6,604 nt of DNA from Nitrososphaeraceae archaeon (GCA_030038695.1 JASHSN010000365.1:1-6604), one strand, 5' to 3'; counted from the first letter of the stretch, positions 1-5,139 are shown. Notes: generated by a model not told the origin, from the sequence alone. Numbers and translations are program-made.

Positions 1-333
1 CTGCATTCCTTTAGTCAGTTGCTCCGACATGAACTGCTGGTTGTAACCATTCCAGTCTATACCAGGACCATCGTAATCTTTGAGTTCTCCTGCAGTATAA
101 TCTTGCACTTTATCTTGTAACATTCGTATGTCTGCGTTCCTGACAGATTCATAAAACTCTCTTATGCTATCAACATCTCCGCTAGCAATAACTCTCACTT
201 TCTTCTCTCTACGCAAATTTGAGGCATGAAGTATAATTCCATACTCACTAGCCTTTCCCACTAGTCCAGGGCGGAATCCTACGTCAAATATACTATCTGC
301 TTTGCCTTCGATATAAAACACCATCTCTACCAT
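1..333 (-). CDS. Acylphosphatase-like protein, 3' end outside window
   Basis: The minus-strand frame is open from an ATG at 333 to the left edge, giving 111 residues without a stop. Residues 4-70 resemble an acylphosphatase domain (small alpha/beta fold hydrolysing acyl phosphates). DVGFRPGLVGKASEYGI matches the family's GVGFR...A...G motif, with the catalytic-type Arg at R21. ASNLRREKKVRVIASGD matches the strand carrying the catalytic Asn, here N39. It differs from classical enzymes in the phosphate loop: the usual VQG before VGFR is replaced by a longer segment (ADSIFD). About 40 polar residues follow the domain (including DYDGPGIDWNGY), whereas typical acylphosphatases end near 90-100 residues, so this is an extended variant. 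Catalysis is therefore possible but unproven. No Shine-Dalgarno sequence precedes the ATG. The gene is divergent from padR, so the repressor may control it. Confidence 0.72.
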   Translation of the reverse strand, partial: MVEMVFYIEGKADSIFDVGFRPGLVGKASEYGIILHASNLRREKKVRVIASGDVDSIREFYESVRNADIRMLQDKVQDYTAGELKDYDGPGIDWNGYNQQFMSEQLTKGMQ

Positions 334-387
334 GCTAATTCGCACTCAGAGACGGTATGGATCATTACCTTTGCTATAGGAATGTAT

Positions 388-395
388 GATAAATA
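388..395 (-). promoter_or_regulatory. Possible TATA box of the acylphosphatase-like gene
   Basis: On the minus strand this reads TATTTATC in an AT-rich run, about 59 bases before the ATG at 333. That would leave a leader of roughly 30 bases. The match is weaker than the other TATA boxes in the window, and no better candidate lies nearer the start. Confidence 0.3.
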
Positions 396-410
396 GATTT
401 CGAGTATGCG

Positions 411-422
411 TCTCAGCTGAGA
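411..422. repeat. 12-base perfect palindrome in the divergent spacer
   Basis: TCTCAGCTGAGA is its own reverse complement. It lies between the two divergent promoters, about 20 bases upstream of the minus-strand TATA candidate and 57 bases upstream of the padR TATA box. A regulator-binding site is possible; there is no direct evidence. Confidence 0.35.
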
Positions 423-478
423 ACGGGCTCCCAGCATCAAAAAACGAGAAATAGCCGGGCACTGCCGTAGTGGCAAGA

Positions 479-487
479 CTTATAAAT
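479..487 (+). promoter_or_regulatory. TATA box of padR
   Basis: CTTATAAAT is a good archaeal TATA element. Its centre is about 33 bases before the ATG at 516, which puts transcription initiation within about 10 bases of the start codon. The mRNA would be nearly leaderless, consistent with the lack of a Shine-Dalgarno sequence. Confidence 0.65.
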
Positions 488-511
488 CGCTAGCGATATT
501 ACTAGTGATAT
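486..511. promoter_or_regulatory. Two overlapping palindromes, probable repressor operator
   Basis: Positions 486-497 form a perfect 12-base palindrome (ATCGCTAGCGAT). Positions 496-511 form a 16-base palindrome (ATATTACTAGTGATAT) with one mismatched pair. They lie between the TATA box and the expected transcription start of padR, where a bound dimer would block TBP/TFB or RNA polymerase. PadR proteins often repress their own gene, so autoregulation is a reasonable inference. Confidence 0.5.
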
Positions 512-515
512 TCCA

Positions 516-995
516 ATGACATCAAATTGGTTAGATAAAATGGGCAGCGTAATTCCTAGAGGATTTTCACGACATTACATCCTCACGCTGCTTAGGGAAT
601 CTCCTCTGTCAGGCAAGGAAATTATTGATAAGGCAGTAGCTGAAAGTGGTGGAGTATGGAAAGCCTCACCTGGTTTGATTTATCCTATGTTGGGTAGGTT
701 AATTGAGGAAGGTCTAATAGATCAGATGGACGATGGTCGATACAAAATTACGATAAAGGGTCTTAAAATGATTAAGGACCTGGAGTCGGTCCACAACATA
801 TTCCAAAAACAATTTGAAATACTCTTCCGGCTCGGTAACACCGGGAGGTTCATCACATTAGATCTACTTGACAGAATATCTCACATAGGACCAGCACTTG
901 CCTCAAATTTTGACAAGATGACGGAACAAGAACGAAATAGGTATAAACAGTTCCTGAGGACTCAGTTAAAAAAGGTAAATCAACAAGGTTGTTAA
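516..995 (+). CDS. PadR-family transcriptional regulator
   Basis: A 159-residue protein of usual size for a small PadR repressor. Residues 14-90 form the PadR winged helix: RGFSRHYILTLLRESPLSGKE (positions 15-35) starts the first helices, the conserved PGLIYPMLGRLIEEGLI (around 52-68) is the recognition helix region, and GRYKITIKGLKMI is the wing and following strand. PadR dimers bind DNA and usually repress nearby genes or their own, in response to small molecules or stress. The C-terminal part (about 90-159) is helical and charged and should form the dimerisation region; no ligand pocket can be named. The ATG at 516 fits the TATA box at 479-487 and keeps the whole winged helix; the next in-frame Met (residue 9) would also be compatible with the fold. 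The gene is divergent from the acylphosphatase-like gene and stands alone, so the two are the most likely targets. Confidence 0.88.
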   Translation: MTSNWLDKMGSVIPRGFSRHYILTLLRESPLSGKEIIDKAVAESGGVWKASPGLIYPMLGRLIEEGLIDQMDDGRYKITIKGLKMIKDLESVHNIFQKQFEILFRLGNTGRFITLDLLDRISHIGPALASNFDKMTEQERNRYKQFLRTQLKKVNQQGC

Positions 996-1106
996 TGTAT
1001 ATTCGACTGAATTAAAAGGTAGAATCTTTGTACGTGAAGATAACAATTTGATAAATTCGGACTATAGGGAACAATAATACAGTCATCTTCTATATTGTTA
1101 GGAATC

Positions 1107-1304
1107 CTATTGCAAACTCATAATGGTAGTATTAAATAAACTCGGTCCATACACGCTTCTAAACTTCCTGAACATTAATACGCAATCAGCACGATCAAAA
1201 GTGAACGTTTCATCATCAATTATCTCCACAATGCCATTGTCATGCTCTCCACTAGCAACTGTCTTTCCACATAATGCACAGGATCGTTTATCTTTTCGCA
1301 GCAT
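1107..1304 (-). CDS. Small TRASH/YHS-type zinc-binding protein
   Basis: A 65-residue protein made almost entirely of one metal-binding domain. C9-A-L-C12-G-K starts a Cys-x2-Cys knuckle. The segment IIDDETFTFDRADC ends in C41, followed by VLMFRKFRSVYG. This FD..C...FRKF arrangement is typical of TRASH/YHS-like treble-clef zinc fingers, which occur in archaea alone or fused to regulators and sensor proteins and are linked to metal (often copper) sensing or to protein contacts. Only three Cys are present, so D37, D40 or H21 may complete the site. A TTG at 1319 would add five residues, but I choose ATG at 1304 because a TATA box at 1325-1332 is 24 bases upstream, fitting a leaderless message, whereas the TTG would be only about 9 bases from it. 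The gene is convergent with padR. Its metal and partner are unknown. Confidence 0.72.
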   Translation of the reverse strand: MLRKDKRSCALCGKTVASGEHDNGIVEIIDDETFTFDRADCVLMFRKFRSVYGPSLFNTTIMSLQ

Positions 1305-1324
1305 TACTTTATAATACAAAGATG

Positions 1325-1332
1325 AATATAAA
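1325..1332 (-). promoter_or_regulatory. TATA box of the TRASH-type gene
   Basis: On the minus strand this reads TTTATATT. Its centre lies 24 bases before the ATG at 1304, the distance expected for a leaderless archaeal transcript. This spacing decides between the ATG and the upstream TTG as start. Confidence 0.55.
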
Positions 1333-1427
1333 CCATTATGAGATAATATGAATAATTGCTACTGTTTTGTAAGATAGATAGGAATTGGATAAACTTATGA
1401 AAGATCCGGCAATTATTTGTCAAAAAG

Positions 1428-1578
1428 TCAAGTGGCAGACTTCAAGATTTTGATAGTGGGATAGTTTTCTAGTTCATCTATAAGCTTATTTAAGCTCATA
1501 TATCACAATTTGAATTGCTGATTCGATCCCATTGTTCTTGTTGTAACGATATTCTTTAATTGCTTGTCTACGATACAT
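1428..1578 (-). pseudogene. Frameshifted micro-gene, unknown function
   Basis: Two short minus-strand frames join into one sensible small protein. The first starts at ATG 1578 and gives 30 residues (MYRRQAIKEYRYNKNN..., then GIESAIQIVIYELK) to a TAA at 1486-1488. The second, one frame over, reads LNKLIDELENYPTIKILK and ends at a TGA at 1428-1430. Removing one A from the AAA at the junction (near 1487-1491) gives ...IQIVIYELNKLIDELENYP..., about 50 residues with an unbroken amphipathic helical pattern. I do not recognise the family. It could be a recently broken small gene, a sequencing error, or two overlapping mini-ORFs, since the second frame has its own ATG at 1499. The first frame also stays open upstream to about 1656 without a better start. 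No clear TATA box precedes it. Confidence 0.4.
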
Positions 1579-1692
1579 TATTAGAGATCTTTTCTCTATC
1601 TGTATTGATAGGGGGTGGTTCCGTATATTGTAGATGATATGAAGTACTCTAGGCTTCTAACCTTTTTGCATATTAGGCACTGCGTCGTAGTG

Positions 1693-1983
1693 TATCATGC
1701 ATTTTGATTAAACAGACTTGTGATACAGAGAAGACCTGTAATTTGCATATAATCTAATCCAACCAAATAAGAATAGTATGTTGTTCTTGATCTGAATTCA
1801 CGAACATTTGTAGAAAATGTCCTAGCGAGAAATTTACCTCAATTAAAGATAATTGAAATGTCAGAATGCAGAGTGTATTGTCTATGTAATTGACTTCAAT
1901 CGCATATAGACCAGCAAATGTTTTCTAGAAGTGCACAAATGATACGATATCGCCTTAACACCTAAAGTGGATAATGCATGATA
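1693..1983. repeat. Far-spaced 11-base inverted repeat
   Basis: TATCATGCATT at 1693-1703 is the exact reverse complement of AATGCATGATA at 1973-1983, enclosing 269 bases without a gene. GTAG occurs two bases outside the left arm and directly outside the right arm. It could be the ends of a small non-autonomous mobile element, but a match of this length in 820 AT-rich bases can also arise by chance. Confidence 0.25.
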
Positions 1984-2005
1984 GTAGAATTCCGTTTTTA
2001 CCAGA

Positions 2006-2028
2006 AAAAGCAACTACCTGTTGTTTTT
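2006..2028 (+). terminator. Hairpin with T-tract, terminator-like
   Basis: A 9-pair stem (AAAAGCAAC with GTTGTTTTT, one G-T pair) closes a 5-base loop TACCT. The T5 run lies in the 3' arm, and because the A-run is in the other arm the structure would also give a T-tract on the minus strand. No annotated gene ends just before it, and it is 110 bases upstream of the surface-protein start. Confidence 0.4.
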
Positions 2029-2114
2029 CACTTTAGCGTAGCACCCATGATTTACTGTTCATTCTACTACAAAAAACTAGTAATACTATCTGATCTGACT
2101 TAACCTTCGTAGGG

Positions 2115-2122
2115 TATTTAAG
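2115..2122 (+). promoter_or_regulatory. TATA box of the surface-protein gene
   Basis: TATTTAAG is centred about 22 bases before the ATG at 2140, so initiation should fall at or next to the start codon (leaderless message). There is no Shine-Dalgarno sequence. Confidence 0.55.
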
Positions 2123-2139
2123 ACTGACATTGTGGTTTT

Positions 2140-3174
2140 ATGATCACAACAAAATTGGTCTTATGCTCATTTTTGTTAGTCGTATTATCTTTCGTCACAA
2201 TCACCCTTCTTTCCAGTATAGTGGTGGAGACGACGTCATACGCGCAATTATTACCAAAGGTAAAGACAGGAAATAATAAGAATGAGACAAATGCGCTACC
2301 ATCACATTCGGTTCAAATCAAGCTACATTTGGTGAAGATTACTTTCCCTTCTAAAGGCCAACAAATTCTATTGCATAGCAACCTGACTGTGACTGGGATA
2401 TCTGTTGTTAATAGAACCTCTACTGACTGCCAAGTTGCTGTTATTCTAAATGGCATCAAGCCATATCAAAAAGCCGTCCCTACAGGGCATGGTGGAGCAA
2501 ATGATTACTCAACATGGAATTATAGGCTAACCCCTACTTATACTGCTATTAAACAGGGACAGAATAAAATAACTGCGAAACTTTCTTGTGACAAGTCGAA
2601 TCTCATATCACATAATAGTGTCAATATAACTGGAGTGACTAATAGTAATGCTACAATTAGGGCTGCAAGTCTACAACATGTGTCACGGCCTAATTCAAAG
2701 CTATTAATTGCGCTTGATCTTTCAAAGAACCCCATAAGTGCCGGCAGAAAAGAGACTCTTAAAGGGACAGTCTATAATGCAGCAAACTCCACCTTGAGGA
2801 TAGCTGGCGCAAAAGTAAATGTGACTATTACTGATTCCGCCAACAGGACCGTATCCAATTTCAACGGAACTACGGACAATTCAGGAATTTTCACATATAC
2901 ATGGAAGGTAAGCAAAGACTCTAAAGTAGGCGTGTTTACAGTAGGCGTAGACGCATCTGCAAATGGATATCAGAATCAATCAATACCAACAAGAACAACA
3001 TTTAACGTTGTTTCGGAATCACTACACAGGAGTGACACAAGCGGTACTAGTCCTACTCATCATGTCCATAAATCAAGTTCAGATATCTACAGCCAGAGTC
3101 CTTTAAGTATAATTCGTATTCCGCATATTACTTTTCCCCAAGTTCATTTTCCAAAAATACCTTCTTTCTATTAG
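2140..3174 (+). CDS. Secreted surface protein with Ig-like domains
   Basis: A 344-residue exported protein. Residues 5-30 form a hydrophobic signal segment, and SYA-Q gives a likely signal peptidase site after A35; this ending is common in Nitrososphaerales secreted proteins (from memory). Residues about 57-166 form a beta-rich domain with two Cys (C97, C150) that could form a disulfide; phrases such as VKITFPSKGQQ, NGIKPYQ and GGANDYSTWNY recall a repeated family of thaumarchaeal surface proteins. Residues about 188-292 look like a bacterial-Ig/invasin-type domain (NPISAGRKETLKGTV, then TTDNSGIFTYTWKV). Ten N-x-S/T sequons follow the signal peptide, so heavy N-glycosylation is plausible. There is no C-terminal membrane helix; a Ser/Thr/His-rich linker (about 293-322) leads to a proline-pentad tail. 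Its role is unknown: adhesion, envelope structure or matrix are all possible. It is a single unit with its own TATA box and terminator. Confidence 0.72.
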   Translation: MITTKLVLCSFLLVVLSFVTITLLSSIVVETTSYAQLLPKVKTGNNKNETNALPSHSVQIKLHLVKITFPSKGQQILLHSNLTVTGISVVNRTSTDCQVAVILNGIKPYQKAVPTGHGGANDYSTWNYRLTPTYTAIKQGQNKITAKLSCDKSNLISHNSVNITGVTNSNATIRAASLQHVSRPNSKLLIALDLSKNPISAGRKETLKGTVYNAANSTLRIAGAKVNVTITDSANRTVSNFNGTTDNSGIFTYTWKVSKDSKVGVFTVGVDASANGYQNQSIPTRTTFNVVSESLHRSDTSGTSPTHHVHKSSSDIYSQSPLSIIRIPHITFPQVHFPKIPSFY

Positions 3175-3194
3175 TGCAGTTGGCCGGATAGACA

Positions 3195-3219
3195 TTTGTT
3201 TAATTTTTTATCTTCTTTC
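3195..3219 (+). terminator. T-rich terminator after the surface-protein gene
   Basis: A run with several T-tracts (TTTGTTTAATTTTTTA followed by TCTTCTTTCC) begins about 20 bases after the stop codon. Archaeal termination depends mainly on such T-rich stretches in the non-template strand. No strong hairpin precedes it. Confidence 0.5.
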
Positions 3220-3376
3220 CGATAGTATAAAGATAAGGACCATGTTATTTTTGACAATCAGCATTACCACACTTCACGTACTCTTAACCTGTGGATAACA
3301 ATAATTATGTTAACCCAGAAGGAGTCATATTGAGAATGTTCTCGACGAAGATTAAAAGTAGATGAATATTAAAATA

Positions 3377-3871
3377 TTAGGTCGAATGTGATGGCGATAC
3401 TTTGGTAAAGTAGTATGACACGAATGGTAAGATGCCATTTAAAATTATCGATTCTTGATAAGCCATGGCTCCTTTCTTGTTGTCGAACGATACCATCAGA
3501 ATATGAGGACGATCGCTATTATTACTATTCTCTAACAATATAGTTGCCCTTTTTACTTTTTCGTACAATGTAAATGAGTATAGCGGTTTGCCAAGTTTCG
3601 ACAACATATCTTTTCTAGTAACCATTCTCAACACAGATTCGATAGCTGATAGTTCTAATTCATCTTCCGTTAACAAGGGCTGTTCCCTCTCTTTTTTTAT
3701 TGATATCAGTTCTTCTAAAGAATCATGTTGTAGATCAGCTCTATGTCGAGCTGCCATTATCGTTCCCATCTTATTGGCAAAACCTGCAAATCTGATGGAT
3801 TTGTCAATTTCTAGTATTTGGCTACAAAGCTCATAGAGCATCAGGTTCTGAGCTGTTAATATCTGAAGCAT
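3377..3871 (-). CDS. DUF6659-like conserved archaeal protein
   Basis: A 164-residue soluble protein without signal peptide, membrane segment or Cys pairs. The N-terminal stretch LCSQILEIDKSIRFAGFANKMGTIMAA (positions 15-41) followed by a charged helix, then LGKPLYSFTLYEKVKRATILLEN and HILMVSFDNKK resembles what I remember of the thaumarchaeal DUF6659 family. Its small alpha/beta layout is reminiscent of roadblock or profilin-like sensor modules. That assignment is from memory and needs a profile search; the function is unknown. The order of elements suggests a first helix, an IRFAGF-NKMG hairpin, a middle helical region (about 45-95) and two C-terminal strands and a helix (about 96-152). The ATG at 3871 is supported by a TATA box 27 bases upstream. 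The gene is convergent with the surface-protein gene, and an AT-only hairpin (3365-3378) plus T-rich minus-strand sequence may help terminate it. Confidence 0.65.
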   Translation of the reverse strand: MLQILTAQNLMLYELCSQILEIDKSIRFAGFANKMGTIMAARHRADLQHDSLEELISIKKEREQPLLTEDELELSAIESVLRMVTRKDMLSKLGKPLYSFTLYEKVKRATILLENSNNSDRPHILMVSFDNKKGAMAYQESIILNGILPFVSYYFTKVSPSHST

Positions 3872-3894
3872 GTATTACAATATTAATAGTCGTA

Positions 3895-3901
3895 CTATAA
3901 G
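3895..3901 (-). promoter_or_regulatory. TATA box of the DUF6659-like gene
   Basis: On the minus strand this reads CTTATAG within ACTTATAGTA, centred about 27 bases before the ATG at 3871. This predicts a leaderless transcript and supports that start over the internal Met at residue 11. Confidence 0.55.
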
Positions 3902-3947
3902 TCTGCTGAAAGGCATTTGGAATTTATAATAATAGATTATGATTGGA

Positions 3948-4151
3948 TTAGAAAACAAAATAATTTTGATTACAGCAGATGAGGAGGTGTTTACCTTCAT
4001 CTCGTAAAAGAATTAACTCATAAGAAGAGCAATGCGGCACTTCCAGAAAATGAATCCTTCCACAACACACATAACCACTACTCGCTTTCTGTCTTTGGAC
4101 CGTAAGTAGATTTCGAAACACGTTGGGGATTGACCGGTGCAGAACCATCAT
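3948..4151 (-). CDS. Possible small Cys-rich protein
   Basis: A 67-residue frame with two tandem ATGs at its start (4151 and 4148). The second half looks like real protein: GYVCCGRIHFLEVPHCSSYE (positions 26-45), then LILLRDEGKHLLICCNQ. Five Cys (two CC pairs and one single) and three nearby His could bind a metal such as zinc. There is no signal peptide or membrane helix. The local base composition is clearly less AT-rich than the spacers on each side, which supports coding. Against it, no good TATA box is found at the expected distance, and I cannot place the sequence in a known family. A short inverted repeat (GAGTC at 4153-4157, GACTC at 4163-4167) sits directly before the start and could be a control site. 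The gene lies upstream of the DUF6659-like gene on the same strand, separated by 76 bases and that gene's own promoter. Confidence 0.42.
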   Translation of the reverse strand: MMVLHRSIPNVFRNLLTVQRQKASSGYVCCGRIHFLEVPHCSSYELILLRDEGKHLLICCNQNYFVF

Positions 4152-4277
4152 GGAGTCGAATGGACTCTAGATTTTCCGATGAGTTTTCAAGACAGCAGGT
4201 GCATAATTGAAACATGAGAAATTATATATTTTTATTTCACTAATACAAAATTTTACAGTAGTTATATTGACTTATGA

Positions 4278-4284
4278 TTTATAT
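4278..4284 (+). promoter_or_regulatory. Candidate TATA box of the one-helix membrane protein
   Basis: TTTATAT here would give a leader of about 70 bases before the ATG at 4380. A nearer alternative, CTATATCA at 4323-4330, would give about 28 bases. Either leaves room for the Shine-Dalgarno sequence; the choice cannot be made from sequence alone. Confidence 0.35.
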
Positions 4285-4362
4285 CAACGACGTATGAAAA
4301 ATTTCATCAAAATGTTACAATACTATATCATTGCTCAAGTGCATCTTTCAGATCATGAAAAA

Positions 4363-4370
4363 GGAGGTGA
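4363..4370 (+). promoter_or_regulatory. Strong Shine-Dalgarno sequence
   Basis: GGAGGTGA is a near-perfect complement to the 3' end of archaeal 16S rRNA and lies 9 bases before the ATG at 4380. It decides the start of the membrane-protein gene and rejects an overlapping frame that begins at a TTG at 4207. It is the only strong ribosome-binding site in front of a gene in this window. Confidence 0.7.
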
Positions 4371-4379
4371 AAAATATCG

Positions 4380-4685
4380 ATGGCAACTGAACCACTCGAA
4401 CTTAGAAGACGAACAGTTTCAAAGAGTAGTACGAAAAACAAATATATAATAATAATTTCTGCAGGCGTTGCCTTGTCAACTATCGTTGGATTTAGTGTTG
4501 TTACTATATTGGGTATGAGTTTTCCGGCTCCCTATTCTTCGACAAAAGAAGCGATCTGCACGGCTAAAGTGCTTGATTTGGCACATCGGGGAATCATCAG
4601 AGATGTAAATGGATATTATGGAGGAATATACCAATGCACACACATGCACGGTTTGAGTTCGGTATACGGTAAAGCATCCGTGTAG
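4380..4685 (+). CDS. Small single-helix membrane protein, unknown function
   Basis: A 101-residue protein. The N-terminus is basic (RRRTVSKSSTKNK, residues 9-21), followed by one hydrophobic helix at about 22-47 (YIIIISAGVALSTIVGFSVV, then TILGM). By the positive-inside rule the short basic tail is cytoplasmic and the remaining about 50 residues face outside. That outer part contains two Cys (C60, C86) that could form a disulfide, a cluster CTHMHG (86-91) that could bind metal, and aromatic/glycine motifs NGYYGGIYQ. I do not recognise the family. The helix could also act as an uncleaved signal anchor. Start choice rests on the strong Shine-Dalgarno sequence. A T8 run just after the stop should end transcription, so the gene is probably monocistronic. 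Confidence 0.62.
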   Translation: MATEPLELRRRTVSKSSTKNKYIIIISAGVALSTIVGFSVVTILGMSFPAPYSSTKEAICTAKVLDLAHRGIIRDVNGYYGGIYQCTHMHGLSSVYGKASV

Positions 4686-4706
4686 TCTAATCTAATGTAG
4701 AAACCC

Positions 4707-4714
4707 TTTTTTTT
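4707..4714 (+). terminator. T8 terminator after the membrane-protein gene
   Basis: Eight consecutive T residues begin 21 bases after the stop codon at 4685. A T-run of this length is sufficient for archaeal RNA polymerase to terminate. No hairpin is needed or seen. Confidence 0.55.
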
Positions 4715-4728
4715 GCTGATGATGAAAT

Positions 4729-5015
4729 TTGTTCTGTGTCGACATCGATCAACAGACCTTCACCAATCATGTTTTTGTCCATACGGTCATCTCTTATCTA
4801 GGATACGTATCGATTGGAGAAGTGTTCTTTGCAGTTGCATTCTGGAAGATATCCGCAGCCATAAGCTATGAAAAAAATATAAAAACATACATGATTATTG
4901 CTGCTGTGGAATATTTTTGATCCTAGATATGAACGGATTCCAGTTATGTGAAAAGATATTGGCTATCGATATTAATGTCAAAATTTGTCTCATGTTTTTA
5001 GGTGAAATAAACTGA
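4729..5015 (+). pseudogene. Decayed polytopic membrane protein gene
   Basis: The first frame (4729-4920) has only a TTG as possible start and no ribosome-binding site or convincing promoter. Its middle is clearly membrane protein: VHTVISYLGYVSIGEVFFAV (positions 17-36), then AFWKISAAI, a short loop and IKTYMIIAAV. This recalls a multi-helix thaumarchaeal membrane protein family in which such a helix is followed by a loop and a second helix (from memory). At about 4900-4908 the frame ends in EYF-stop, but the neighbouring frame continues the hydrophobic pattern as GIFLILDMNGF and stays open to a stop at 5013-5015. A small insertion or deletion therefore seems to have broken the gene. The N-terminus and all later helices are missing. 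It may be a remnant of a duplicated gene; the function of the intact family is not known to me. Confidence 0.45.
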
Positions 5016-5139
5016 GAACCACCAATAAGACAGGAAGGGGAAGTTTATCAGGAAACCGATCAGTATAGATTATTTGTTAAAATGAATTAGGTCTGAATTG
5101 GAATAAGTTTACGATGATGCATGCCTGAAGTAGCAAGAA

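Larger units (their letters stand above)
1579..2139. other. Gene-poor spacer with hairpins and an inverted repeat
   Basis: I find no reading frame worth calling on either strand. Structures present are: a 6-base hairpin at 1582-1598 (TAGAGA, loop TCTTT, TCTCTA); a 7-base hairpin at 1839-1856 (TCAATTA, loop AAGA, TAATTGA); the inverted repeat 1693-1703/1973-1983; and the hairpin with T-tract at 2006-2028. No tRNA or rRNA signature is visible. A non-coding RNA is possible but not demonstrated. Confidence 0.4.

Noticed and set aside
1123..1314. Plus-strand frame opposite the TRASH-type gene
   Set aside because: It is antisense to a gene with clear Cys motifs and a well-spaced TATA box, and its protein has no domain pattern.
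1397..1453. Plus-strand ORF of 18 residues (MKDPAIIC...)
   Set aside because: Too short, no ribosome-binding site, and largely antisense to the tail of the frameshifted micro-gene.
1515..1535. T-arm-like GATTCGATCCC suggesting a tRNA
   Set aside because: Flanking bases do not pair as a T-stem and no acceptor, D or anticodon arm is present.
2538..2735. Minus-strand frame inside the surface-protein gene
   Set aside because: Shadow of a well-supported secreted protein; hydrophobic only through the complement of its codons.
3588..3836. Plus-strand frame opposite the DUF6659-like gene
   Set aside because: Ser-rich shadow of the minus-strand gene with no ribosome-binding site, TATA box or domain.
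3975..3990. Shine-Dalgarno-like GAGGAGGTG on the plus strand
   Set aside because: The only following frame ends after six codons; the sequence is the complement of Leu/Ile codons in the minus-strand Cys-rich frame.
4207..4449. Plus-strand 80-residue frame starting at a TTG
   Set aside because: It overlaps the gene at 4380 in another frame, has no ribosome-binding site, covers the Shine-Dalgarno sequence and candidate promoters of that gene, and has no recognisable domain.
4719..4871. Plus-strand 50-residue frame with tandem ATGs
   Set aside because: It is Cys/Arg-rich without pattern and overlaps the hydrophobic frame of the decayed membrane protein, which is the better explanation.
5110..5130. 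C/D-box-like GATGATG...CTGA suggesting a guide sRNA
   Set aside because: The boxes are only a few bases apart, too close for a guide, and no C'/D' pair is seen.
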